Part shown: in pieces, positions 38,731 through 47,282 of the stretch
How the letters are laid out: each line of letters begins with the position of its first letter
Position numbering within the stretch: position 1 is the stretch's first letter
Source: Bin80 sp965207565
GTDB lineage: Bacteria; Bacteroidota; Rhodothermia; Rhodothermales; Bin80
Direction: 5' to 3'
DNA length: 64,000 bases
Assembly (NCBI GenBank): GCA_965207565.1
Contig: CBDBMQ010000031.1
Location: forward strand, 1 to 64,000
Notes under the pieces: generated by a model
Seen by the model: only the letters and a program-made list of their open reading frames with translations
Told to the model about the DNA's origin: nothing
Database searches by the model: none
Translations under genes and position numbers: made by a program

Positions 38731-38744
38731 TGTTTATATAAACA
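38731..38744. promoter_or_regulatory. candidate operator of the ArsR-type regulator (14-bp palindrome)
   Basis: TGTTTATATAAACA, a perfect palindrome 23-36 bp upstream of the ATG of the ArsR/methyltransferase/MetF gene, inside an AT-rich promoter-like stretch. Dimeric ArsR proteins bind such palindromes, so autoregulation of the met operon is a reasonable inference. No effector can be read from sequence; S-adenosylhomocysteine is a candidate by family analogy. Confidence 0.5.
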
Positions 38745-39105
38745 TATCTTTTAATGAAAATGTTCAGGGATGGGAGAATTCAACTGCCTTTGGGTCGTCG
38801 AAAGCGATTCATACTGGGCCAGATCCTGACTGTGTATTCGACGAATCGCTGTGATTTCGACCTTTACCTCGAAACGAGTATTCATAAGTGGAGGCGGCGT
38901 TCGATGGCTCACATGGCTCGGAATATGCAATGCTTAAGCAGATTTATATATGCACATACTTGGGTTTGATTCTACTCATTTTGTTGTATGTTTTGGGGAA
39001 ATGAAATTGAGGTAGATAACATGTCAATGAGGGCCCTTGCAAAACCCATCTTGTTGAAACTGGTAACCACCTTGGAGCCTGTAGCTATAGAAAGGGAGAG
39101 AACTA
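38745..39105. other. intergenic region upstream of the met operon
   Basis: About 360 bp between the divergent met operon and the 148-residue hypothetical gene. No gene or riboswitch recognised. Confidence 0.3.
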
Positions 39106-39552
39106 ATGAGAAAAAATGATGACATCCCGGGCAAACCTCTGATGCCTGGGGCGAATATAGATGACTTACTTACTCCAAATGAAGGAAAGGTCGATCATGA
39201 TTTGATATTGCAGACAACGCACATAGCTTTAATGGCGATGTTGGATGCAATAATGGAGGGAGGATATATCAACGTTATTGACCCCCGAACTGGAGAACCA
39301 CGAGACCCACTGACTAGATTCCTGTCAGCTTTATCTGACTGGGAAGAATATTTGCAAAATGCAATTGATGAAGCTCGTAAAAGAGAAAAAAGAATTGTTG
39401 GTCTGAAAATAACATCTAATGATAAAGATGATGAATGGGCAATAGCCAGCGAGTTTGATCTTCAAACAGTTCAAGAGTCAATCAATGCCATTGGCCATAT
39501 AAGGAACGCAATCGCATCGCGGCTTCATGGCATTTTTGACGAACCAAACTAA
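39106..39552 (+). CDS. hypothetical protein, 148 residues
   Basis: No family recognised. Preceded by a good ribosome-binding site (AAGGGAGAGAACTA-ATG), which supports real translation. The protein is acidic and helical, without signal peptide or membrane segments: MRKNDDIPGKPLMPGANIDDLLTPNEGKVDHDLILQTTHIALMAMLDAIMEGGYI, then DPRTGEPRDPLTRFLSALSDWEEYLQNAIDEARKREKR, then VQESINAIGHIRNAIASRLHGIFDEPN. A cytoplasmic helical bundle is likely. Base composition is AT-richer than the flanking recA and met genes, so it may be a recently acquired orphan. Confidence 0.6.
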   Translation: MRKNDDIPGKPLMPGANIDDLLTPNEGKVDHDLILQTTHIALMAMLDAIMEGGYINVIDPRTGEPRDPLTRFLSALSDWEEYLQNAIDEARKREKRIVGLKITSNDKDDEWAIASEFDLQTVQESINAIGHIRNAIASRLHGIFDEPN

Positions 39553-39844
39553 CACTTCTACGAATACTCTCGCATGCTCTTCAAGAATCAGCAATCTTGC
39601 ATTCATTGGTCACGCAAAGAACATCCATCCTCCACGTCTAACCCACTCCAATAAACTTAAAGATTGGACTCCTATCGCATCACTGACATAGGAAATCTCT
39701 GGTTAATCGGACTGCCAGTTTTGTGCTCACCGGTCTCACAGCAGATTCGGAACCTTGATAAGTGCAAAAACAAAAGAACCCACCCGGAACGCCCACACTT
39801 GGTATTGATCGAGCGTGGACGCTCTTTCAGGAAAATGACAGTCG

Positions 39845-40861
39845 CTACGCACTCTCTGCGGGAACACTGAGACCTAAATTCTCGCGTACGACAGCTTTGA
39901 TGGATTGGTACTCGTCGGGATTTTCTCTGAGCCAATTTTTCGCATTATCCCGTCCCTGACCAATTCGTTCGTCTCCATAGCCATACCAGGAACCACTTTT
40001 GGTGATGAGGCCAATGTCCACTGCAAGGTCAACCAACTCCCCTACGGATGAAATCCCCTCTCCGTAGATGATATCAAATTCAGCGTTACGGAACGGAGGC
40101 GCTACTTTGTTCTTGATCACCTTGACACGCGTTCGGTTACCAATTACTTCGGTGGCACTCTTGATCGCGCCAATCCGGCGAATATCCAGTCTGACTGAAC
40201 TGTAAAACTTCAGAGCTTTCCCACCTGGCGTCGTCTCAGGGTTTCCAAACATCACCCCAATTTTTTCACGGAGCTGATTAATGAAAACCACAACCACATT
40301 TGATCGATTGATGATGCCGGCCAACTTTCTCAGGGCTTGGCTCATGAGGCGGGCTTGCAGGCCAACATGACTATCCCCCATATCCCCTTGAATTTCAGCC
40401 GCAGGCACCAAGGCTGCCACCGAGTCAATCACGATGAGATCAAGTGCACCACTGCGCACCAGGGTTTCGCAGATGTTTAATGCCTGTTCTCCTGTGTCGG
40501 GCTGCGATATGAGCAACTGATCAATATCTACACCCAATTGCTCTGCATAGGATGGATCGAATGCATGCTCGGCATCAATAAATGCACATTGCCCTCCCAA
40601 CTTCTGTGCCTCGGCAAGACAATGTGTAGCCAAAGTAGTCTTGCCTGACGATTCAGGGCCAAAGATCTCAACAATTCGTCCACGGGGTATGCCGCCCACA
40701 CCTAGCGCGGCATCCAAAGCTATGGATCCGGTTGGGATGGCTTCCACCTGTACAGGGGGGGAATCCCCCATCCTCATGATGGATCCTTTGCCATGTTGTT
40801 TTTCAATCTCTTTGATTGCGAGGTTGAGAGCCCGTATTTTGGGATTTTCTTTTGTACTCAT
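39845..40861 (-). CDS. recA: recombinase A
   Basis: A 338-residue protein, intact. Walker A GPESSGKTTLA, Walker B LDLIVIDSVAAL, loop L1 around EIQGDMGDSHVGLQARLMSQALRKL, L2 around FINQLREKIGVMFGNPETTPGGKALKFYSSVRLDIRR, and the C-terminal KNKVAPPFRNAEFDIIYGEGIS. RecA forms filaments on single-stranded DNA for strand exchange and triggers LexA cleavage. The C-terminal acidic tail of some RecAs is short here. No SOS box could be recognised upstream. Confidence 0.95.
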   Translation of the reverse strand: MSTKENPKIRALNLAIKEIEKQHGKGSIMRMGDSPPVQVEAIPTGSIALDAALGVGGIPRGRIVEIFGPESSGKTTLATHCLAEAQKLGGQCAFIDAEHAFDPSYAEQLGVDIDQLLISQPDTGEQALNICETLVRSGALDLIVIDSVAALVPAAEIQGDMGDSHVGLQARLMSQALRKLAGIINRSNVVVVFINQLREKIGVMFGNPETTPGGKALKFYSSVRLDIRRIGAIKSATEVIGNRTRVKVIKNKVAPPFRNAEFDIIYGEGISSVGELVDLAVDIGLITKSGSWYGYGDERIGQGRDNAKNWLRENPDEYQSIKAVVRENLGLSVPAESA

Positions 40862-41466
40862 GATTACATTATTGCATTACGCCGTTCAATGATACAACAC
40901 TTTGGCCAAGTTTTTTACTTCCTTCTGTCATTATTCTGTAACGCTCTCTCAAAAAGCCCTGAGACATAGAGACCTAAGCTCCCAAAAACGCATTTGGCGT
41001 TAGATATCCACTGCTTGTGTGGAATTCCCGTAACAAGGTATATTGATGTAAAGTGTGCAATTTCCATATACACTGGTTAACTGGAGGGATGGCTGAGGGG
41101 AACTGAGCATTTGGCGAAAATGATTTGTGCCTTCTCGGATCCAGACAGGATAGATTTCTTTTATATACCCATATCAAGTCTCCTAGAAAGTAACTCTTTA
41201 GAAAGTCTCACTTCAGAACTCAGAACTTTTAGAAGACCGTGTTCTGGTACCAGCCATTGGTATTTTTGATTCGGTGACACGTATTCACAGAACTCCTAAC
41301 TGCCAAGTCTTTAAGCCATACGTTAAGGAGCAGCGTTGAGTCGTATTCTATTCAAGAGCGCATTACGTAGATTTGAGAGCCAATAGATCAATTAAGTCCG
41401 TGACCAACTTAATCCATCATGATTCCCGATTAAGCACTAAATTAGCCATTCAACTTTAGTCAAATC
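40862..41466. other. intergenic region / defence-module boundary with a possible transposase tail
   Basis: 600 bp between recA and the ParB-like gene. On the minus strand at ~41060-40974 the translation ends HTSSGYLTPNAFLGA, which resembles the C-terminal H-S-x-GYLTP-x-xF motif of IS3/IS481-type integrase-core transposases. The match is short and could be chance. Otherwise nothing recognised. Confidence 0.3.
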
Positions 41467-42624
41467 ATGTCTAACATTGATAGCCCATCAAAACCCCAGG
41501 AAGCGATACCCTTGGAAAGTGTCACGCAGATTTCAGTTGATTGTCTGGATCTAGATGCTCGCAATCCGCGCCTAACTGACATGGATACAGGAGCGTCTGA
41601 TGAAGTAATCATCGCACATCTCTATCGAGTTGAGGACCTCAGTGAATTGCTCCAATCAATTGCTGCGAATGGATACATGGACATTGAGCCATTTATTGTC
41701 TGTAAGGAAAACGGAAAACTTACTGTGCTCGAAGGTAATCGCCGATTAGCTGCGGTCCGTCTATTGAGGGATCGTGGGTTGAGTAACAAAATATTAGTTG
41801 CAACGAGAGCCAGGATTCGTGTCCCCGAAATAACCCAGCGGTGTAGAGACACACTTGAGAAGATTTCTGTGTATCGTGTCCGTAATCGTGAAGACGCCGA
41901 TGCATTCATCGGATTCAAACATATCAATGGTGCTGCCCGATGGAGTTCTTATGCTAAAGCTAAATTTGCGGCTCAATGGCACAGGACCAGCAACCTTTCT
42001 CTTACTGAGATAGCAAACCAGATTGGAGATCGTCACACGACTATAAAACGGATGGTCTATGCAATCTATGTACTAGAACAGGCCGAAAAAAAATCGCTTT
42101 TTGACATAGAAGATCGATGGAACCCGCGTTTCAGTTTCTCGCATCTGTACACAGCATTATCACGTCCAGATTACAGAAATTTTCTCGGCCTTGATTTGCA
42201 ATGGCCAAACTATGAACCACAACCGGATCCCATCTCTAAAAACAAGGAGAAACATTTAGATGAATTGCTGACATGGATCTATGGATCCAAGCAGGATGGC
42301 ATAAATCCGGTAATAAGGTCGCAGAATCCAGATATTAGGCGTCTGGGTGAAGTATTAGATAACGCTGCGTCTTTGACGGTTCTTAGAGCAGGTCGTCCCT
42401 TGGATGAAGCCCACGAAAGTACGCTACCCGCCGAGAAAAAGCTTGCAGAGTTATTGCTGCTTACACGCACGAAAATTCGTGAAGTATCTCACTTCCTGCG
42501 TGGTTTTGATGGCCAAGATACTTCTCTCATAGATATAGCAGAGGATATCTCCGAGACAGCGCAAGCGATACACGAGCGAATGAAAAAGAAGATGGCGGAT
42601 GTTTCCAGGGAAATGAATGAGTAA
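41467..42624 (+). CDS. ParB/Srx-like domain protein of a three-gene defence-like module
   Basis: A 385-residue protein. After a short leader, ISVDCLDLDARNPRL...SDEVIIAHLYRVEDLSELLQSIAANGYMDIEPFIVCKENGKLTVLEGNRRLAAVRLLRD is a ParB N-terminal (ParB/sulfiredoxin-like) domain with the conserved N-x-R, ANGY and EGNRRLAA motifs. A helical part with an HTH-like segment (SLTEIANQIGDRHTTIKRMVYAIYVLEQ) follows, then a ~150-residue C-terminal region. ParB-like domains bind DNA and CTP, or act as nucleases or ATPases in defence and modification systems. It overlaps the next gene by 8 bp. No parA is nearby, so chromosome partitioning is unlikely. The role in the module is inferred. Confidence 0.75.
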   Translation: MSNIDSPSKPQEAIPLESVTQISVDCLDLDARNPRLTDMDTGASDEVIIAHLYRVEDLSELLQSIAANGYMDIEPFIVCKENGKLTVLEGNRRLAAVRLLRDRGLSNKILVATRARIRVPEITQRCRDTLEKISVYRVRNREDADAFIGFKHINGAARWSSYAKAKFAAQWHRTSNLSLTEIANQIGDRHTTIKRMVYAIYVLEQAEKKSLFDIEDRWNPRFSFSHLYTALSRPDYRNFLGLDLQWPNYEPQPDPISKNKEKHLDELLTWIYGSKQDGINPVIRSQNPDIRRLGEVLDNAASLTVLRAGRPLDEAHESTLPAEKKLAELLLLTRTKIREVSHFLRGFDGQDTSLIDIAEDISETAQAIHERMKKKMADVSREMNE

Positions 42625-43604
42625 CAGTGTGTACTTACCGCGTGAACAGGTCTTTGAATCCCAACCAGATCTAGACCTAGCTGCTGATTACCTGGAATTG
42701 AAAACTATATTTTCGAAAGACAAGTTCTCTCTCAGCCAAGATATTGTTGATGCGCTGGAAATATCATCTGATTATGATTTTAAAAATGTCACTACCGAAA
42801 TAGAGGAACGCGAAAGAGTAGTCACGGATACTATAGGACGGATGCAATCGCGAAAGGATGTACTAAAGACCTCTTATCCTTTCGAATTCGATGCTCACGG
42901 AGGGACCATTTCATTTACTTCTGAGCAACTCAATTTTGCCCATACAGCATATCTGATATCCCTTCTTCTATCGAACTTACGTGCAGTTTCACAACTACTG
43001 GACGATTTTGATGAATACCCATCCGATTCCAATGTGCGCATACTCCGGGAGTATTTTCAATACATTGCAACAGCTGCTATTGCCGGCGAGATTGGGGGAC
43101 GCGCTTGGTCTTTTGGTTTCCCGCGACTCGACCATTCAGGTTTTTTGGAGAAATTAACGGAAATTTGGAGCATACTCAAAGATGGAGGCGTAGAGCCTGA
43201 TGTATCCGCCCCTACTTCGCCAAAGGACGATGGGGTGGATATATTTGCCTGCCAGGAACCCAAGGATGGTCTGCCCGGCTTTCTACTTGTAGCCGCCCAA
43301 GTCGCGACAGGGAAAAATTGGAAGGAAAAATCAATTCTTAGCCAGATCAACAATCGTTTTACAAAACGCTGGTTCAGACGTCAACCTGCGACCAAAATGA
43401 TCGCGTATCATGTCATTCCATTTGCCCGTCCCGATGAAGCATTCAGGGACGATGTTGTGACAGTCGGGAATCTACTACATCGTCTTCGCGTACCCGGTCG
43501 CGTACTGAAAGCCGAAAAAGCTGGTTCAGGACAATGTTGAAGTTGAGGGGTTCAACAAATTAGAGGAAGCCTCGGATTGGGTGAAGAACTACTTTGATTT
43601 GTGA
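42617..43604 (+). CDS. PD-(D/E)XK-like putative nuclease of the ParB/Dam module (one frameshift at the 3' end)
   Basis: The first reading frame stops after 307 residues at 43540. A one-base deletion in the A5 run at 43515-43519 would instead give AEKLVQDNVEVEGFNKLEEASDWVKNYFDL and a stop at 43602-43604, a natural-looking helix end, so the full protein is probably ~328 residues. The N-terminal two thirds are helical and unrecognised. The C-terminal part has SPKDDGVDIFACQEPKDGLPGFLLVAAQVATGKNWKEKS. A GVD acidic residue followed by a hydrophobic strand ending Q-V-A-T-G-K-N-W resembles the D...(E/Q)xK core of restriction-like nucleases, with the usual Lys replaced or displaced. The assignment rests on motif shape only. 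Confidence 0.6.
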
Positions 43605-43694
43605 TATTCAGATGTTAGTCGGGTAACGGTTTACTAAGGAACCTCGCTAACAGCAAACTAGGAATTTTTGAAAGTCCATTGCACACCTGCTTGA

Positions 43695-44567
43695 ATGAGT
43701 ATCAATTCATCAGTTCTTCAGAAATTCAGAATATCGTCCATCTTGGCCGCGAATGTTTCTTGTGTAGCGCAGCGTAGCCCCTTGCGTTATCCCGGCGGCA
43801 AAACATGGCTTGTGCCTCATATCAAAGAATGGCTCAAAAACCCTGTTGAATTACTCGTAGAGCCATTTGCTGGCGGGGGAATCGTATCGTTGACAGCCGT
43901 TATGGATAATCTTGCACAACAGGCGATAATGGTGGAGTTGGATCGGGATATCTCTTCGTTCTGGCGGACAGCATTAGAGTATCCAGAGGAAATAATCCAG
44001 CGCATTCGAACCTTCACCCCCACTCGTGCTGACGTTGAACGTATCGCTCTTGAGCTCCCGGAAACGATTCAAGATCAAGGTTTTCGGACACTTGTATTAA
44101 ATCGTACACGTCGTGGTGGAATTCTGGCATCTGGAAGTTCGTATATAAGAAATGGCGAAAATAATCGTGGCCTCTGTTCCCGATGGTATCCTGATACGCT
44201 AATTCGCAGACTCGAAGCCATTGCTGAGCATTCTGATCGGTTGTTATTCTATGAGGGCGATGGTCTACGGATATTGGAGTTACTGTGTAACCGAGATAAC
44301 ACAGCATTCTTCATTGATCCACCATATACGATAGATGGCGGGAAGCAGGCAGGAGCCCGCCTATATTCCCACAACACCGTAGATCATGAGCGCATTTTCG
44401 CAATACTGGCCGACAGTAATGCAAATTTTCTGATGACCTATGATTGTTCGCCTGAAGTCAGAAAATTAGTAGAGCATTACGGTTTTGAGGCAGTTTCAGT
44501 TGAAATGAAAAATACAAATCATCAACGGATCCCCGAACTGGTGATTACGCGAAACACGTTGTTCTAA
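43695..44567 (+). CDS. DNA adenine methylase (Dam/D12 class)
   Basis: A 290-residue protein. RSPLRYPGGKTWLVPHIKEWL (motif X / SAM-binding start), LLVEPFAGGGIVSLTAVMD (motif I, FAGGG), then FIDPPYTIDGGKQAGARLYSHNTVDHERIFAILADSNANFLMTYD (motif IV DPPY). These mark a D12-class N6-adenine methyltransferase. The first ~28 residues are not conserved, so the true start may be a codon nearer RSPLRYPGGK. It follows the nuclease-like gene by 90 bp and probably protects host sites from it. Its 3' end meets the convergent cinA gene after 6 bp. Confidence 0.85.
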   Translation: MSINSSVLQKFRISSILAANVSCVAQRSPLRYPGGKTWLVPHIKEWLKNPVELLVEPFAGGGIVSLTAVMDNLAQQAIMVELDRDISSFWRTALEYPEEIIQRIRTFTPTRADVERIALELPETIQDQGFRTLVLNRTRRGGILASGSSYIRNGENNRGLCSRWYPDTLIRRLEAIAEHSDRLLFYEGDGLRILELLCNRDNTAFFIDPPYTIDGGKQAGARLYSHNTVDHERIFAILADSNANFLMTYDCSPEVRKLVEHYGFEAVSVEMKNTNHQRIPELVITRNTLF

Positions 44568-44573
44568 ACCTGC

Positions 44574-45872
44574 TCAACCAACCTTGCCTGGTTCGTCTGA
44601 AGAGAAACCAGTGTTCCTATTGCAGTTGCTACGTTTGCGTAATGACTGAAGTGCGAGATTCAGGGCAGCGATCGCACTTTTCTGCTTATTGCGATCACGG
44701 TTCTGTCCGAATTGATGCTTAACCGCCCATGCTTCGTGGGCATCCGCATACCCAATCCAGACTAGACCAACAGGCTTTTCTGCCGTTCCTCCCGAAGGTC
44801 CAGCAATCCCTGTCACAGACAACCCTATATCACTGCCAAAGCGGACGCGTACTCCTTCCGCCATTTGCACAGCAACCGGCTCACTGACAGCACCGAACTG
44901 ATCCAACATATCAACATCCACATCCAACTGGTACTGCTTTACCAGATTTGAATAAGCAATCACGCCCCCCAGAACATAATCAGAAGATCCTGGCACATCC
45001 GTTAGCTGATTCAGCACCAAGCCACCGGTACAGCTCTCTGCGATGGCAATGGTCTTTCCTCGACTCCTCAATAGACTTCCTAAAACACTTTCCAATGTGT
45101 CGTCATCCTGGCCGAAGATCACTGATCCAAGTTTCGTTCTGACACATTTTTCCGCAGCGTCCAGACGCTTACCGGCATCATTTCCCCTGATTGTTAACCT
45201 GATACGAACGCCGTAAGCTCCAGGCAGATACGCAACCCGAAGATCTGGCTCCAATAAATGAGATATAGATTCGATCTTGCTCTGAAGCAAGGTCTCCCCT
45301 ACTCCAGCAGTCTTGATCGTACGCTGAGCAGTCTCTGCACGACCATCCATCTGCGTGATTCGAGGGATCACATGATCAGAAAAAATAGCTTTCATTTCGT
45401 GGGGAACCCCTGGAAGAAGAACAACCACATTCTCATTTGCTCCTTTGTGCCACAAGCCTGGGGCTGTGCCCTCGGAATTTGGAAATATTTCGAAACCATC
45501 TGGAATACTCGCGACTCGCTCCGAACCACTTGGCACGGAGCGTCCGAGGGATGCGAAGTAACGCTCAATTGCAGCTAAGACTGTGGGATCTACCGTGAGG
45601 CAGGAACCGGTAAATGCTGCAGCGGCCTCTCTCGTAAGATCATCAGAGGTAGGACCAAGGCCTCCCGTTACCAAAGTGAGTCCACAGCAACGCATACCAT
45701 CCTCAATTGCAGCTTTTATCGCTTCCTGATCATCGCCAACTGTCAGTGAATACGAAACGGAAATCCCCAAACGAGTCAACTCCGCTGCAAGGTAAGTCAC
45801 ATTGGTATCCACCACCTGCCCTACCAGAAGCTCATCTCCTACTGTTACAATACTTGCGATGAGCTGTGTCAC
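44574..45872 (-). CDS. cinA: CinA-family competence/damage-inducible protein (nicotinamide-nucleotide amidase)
   Basis: A 432-residue protein. N-terminal MoCF-like domain (ASIVTVGDELLVGQVVDTNVTYLAAELTRLGISV...VTGGLGPTSDDLTREA). C-terminal amidase domain (GKTIAIAESCTGGLVLNQLTDVPGSSDYVLGGVIAYSNLVKQYQLDV...GLSVTGIAGPSGGTAEKPVGLVWIGYA). The amidase converts NMN to nicotinate mononucleotide in pyridine nucleotide recycling. First of the pair of domains seen in full-length CinA; length matches the family. Downstream of pyrE and pgsA on the same strand with 9-10-bp gaps, so one operon. Confidence 0.92.
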   Translation of the reverse strand: MTQLIASIVTVGDELLVGQVVDTNVTYLAAELTRLGISVSYSLTVGDDQEAIKAAIEDGMRCCGLTLVTGGLGPTSDDLTREAAAAFTGSCLTVDPTVLAAIERYFASLGRSVPSGSERVASIPDGFEIFPNSEGTAPGLWHKGANENVVVLLPGVPHEMKAIFSDHVIPRITQMDGRAETAQRTIKTAGVGETLLQSKIESISHLLEPDLRVAYLPGAYGVRIRLTIRGNDAGKRLDAAEKCVRTKLGSVIFGQDDDTLESVLGSLLRSRGKTIAIAESCTGGLVLNQLTDVPGSSDYVLGGVIAYSNLVKQYQLDVDVDMLDQFGAVSEPVAVQMAEGVRVRFGSDIGLSVTGIAGPSGGTAEKPVGLVWIGYADAHEAWAVKHQFGQNRDRNKQKSAIAALNLALQSLRKRSNCNRNTGFSSDEPGKVG

Positions 45873-45881
45873 CTCAACCTC

Positions 45882-46529
45882 TCAGTGTTTTAGTGTCCAC
45901 GCTTGATAATCCCTGCGCCACTCTAGGAGGGAATCCTGCAATTCGGAGGTTATGTGCCCGGTTTCGGATGCTACTTTTAACAAGGCATCAAAATTAGACA
46001 GAGTTTCCAGCGGAGCCCCTTTTTTTTGAAATAATTCGGCTACACCTTCCAGGTTATATGTAAAGATCGCCAAGGTGACGACCGGCATTGAGCCAGTAGT
46101 TTTTTGTATAGCTTCGGCAGCCTGGATTGACGAGAGGCCAGTAGCCACGAGGTCCTCAATCAACAAGACCTCGCTACTTTCAGGTAAATGGCCTTCAATC
46201 TGATTCTGATGTCCATGACCTTTGGGTTCCGGTCGAACATAGATTAGAGGCAAAGAAAGGCGCTCAGCTACCCCTGCCGCGTGGGCAATTCCAGCCGTAG
46301 CTACACCCGCAACACAATCAAACTCATACTTTGAAGCCTTTTCGATGAACCCATCTATCAGCATTCGTCGGATTTTGGGATAGGAGAGCGTAAGCCGATT
46401 ATCACAATAAAAGGGAGCCAACATACCAGAAGACCAAGTGAATGGCTTCCCTGAAGTAATTGATATGGCCCCGATTTTAAGTAACTCCCGGGCTACTTCA
46501 AGTGCAATTGTATCAGATTGCTCCTTCAT
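45882..46529 (-). CDS. pyrE: orotate phosphoribosyltransferase
   Basis: Start at the ATG giving MKEQSDTIALEVARELLKIGAISITSGKPFTWSSGMLAPFYCDNRLTLSYPKIRRMLIDGF; 215 residues. A longer frame upstream would run into pgsA. PRPP-binding motif VLLIEDLVATGLSS and the catalytic loop RPEPKGHGHQNQIEG are present. Adds ribose-5-phosphate to orotate in pyrimidine synthesis. Middle gene of pgsA-pyrE-cinA. Confidence 0.92.
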   Translation of the reverse strand: MKEQSDTIALEVARELLKIGAISITSGKPFTWSSGMLAPFYCDNRLTLSYPKIRRMLIDGFIEKASKYEFDCVAGVATAGIAHAAGVAERLSLPLIYVRPEPKGHGHQNQIEGHLPESSEVLLIEDLVATGLSSIQAAEAIQKTTGSMPVVTLAIFTYNLEGVAELFQKKGAPLETLSNFDALLKVASETGHITSELQDSLLEWRRDYQAWTLKH

Positions 46530-46539
46530 TACGATACAG

Positions 46540-47106
46540 TCAAGTTTTTTGATATATGCGAATATAAGACAGCCCACTCAGGCAAGTTACGATAACGACT
46601 ATTATCATGAATCCATACATGAGATTTCCTTGCAGAAATGCTTGAGCAAGTGTCTGTGTTCCAGAGAGATACTGCAACACAAGTGTCAATAGGAACAGAC
46701 CTAAATACGTCATTTGCAGAACTGTTTTGGCCTTGGCAAATCGGATGGTTGGCAAAGATCCTCCTGTAAATTCAGCAGCCATTCGAAGTCCGGTCACCAG
46801 TACATCCCGGGATACAATCAACCCAACCGCCCACCAAGGTACTTGCTGTGGATAGAGCCAAGCTAGTGCAACAAAGCTCCCCAGAACAAAAATTTTGTCC
46901 GCTATGGGGTCAAGATGTCGCCCCAGCCGACTTTGATTCTTTAGCACCCGTGCAGCGTATCCATCCGCGAAGTCCGAAACCGCTCCAAGGATAAAGAGCA
47001 CAAACGCGAGCGATACAAACGAAAGAGTTTTCTGGAAAAGACAGAAAACCAGAACCGGGGTTACTAGAATGCGAAATACCGTGATGGCATTCGGAAGGGA
47101 TTGCAT
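46540..47106 (-). CDS. pgsA: CDP-diacylglycerol-glycerol-3-phosphate 3-phosphatidyltransferase
   Basis: A 188-residue protein. MQSLPNAITVFRILVTPVLVFCLF, then the CDP-alcohol phosphotransferase signature DFADGYAARVLKNQSRLGRHLDPIADK (D-G-x2-A-R-x8-G-x3-D-x3-D). Further hydrophobic segments give about five membrane helices. Makes phosphatidylglycerophosphate for PG and cardiolipin in the inner membrane. First gene of the pgsA-pyrE-cinA operon, divergent from dnaK. Confidence 0.92.
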   Translation of the reverse strand: MQSLPNAITVFRILVTPVLVFCLFQKTLSFVSLAFVLFILGAVSDFADGYAARVLKNQSRLGRHLDPIADKIFVLGSFVALAWLYPQQVPWWAVGLIVSRDVLVTGLRMAAEFTGGSLPTIRFAKAKTVLQMTYLGLFLLTLVLQYLSGTQTLAQAFLQGNLMYGFMIIVVIVTCLSGLSYIRIYQKT

Positions 47107-47282
47107 GACACAACAATAAGACAGAGTTATTCTACCGTAACTATGACAGTGCGTTCATCGGCTAACGGTTGCATAAATGTCCCATGATCTGCCATTCTGT
47201 CCGATGTGGTCGGTCGGCAGGATTATTGCCCAATTAGTGATTGTCTGTTTAGAACATAACCCTAATAACCACTAAGGAAAAT

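Noticed and set aside
41092..41180. tRNA-Ser-like beginning (GGAGGGATGGCTGAGGGG)
   Set aside because: The first 18 bases resemble a tRNA-Ser acceptor/D-arm, but no anticodon stem, T-arm (GGTTCGAATCC) or matching acceptor 3' end follows.
41467..42624. Chromosome-partitioning ParB
   Set aside because: No parA neighbour and the usual ParB central HTH arrangement is not convincing; the context is a nuclease-like protein plus methylase.
47107..47282. CIRCE/HrcA site before dnaK
   Set aside because: No TTAGCACTC-N9-GAGTGCTAA-type inverted repeat could be found.
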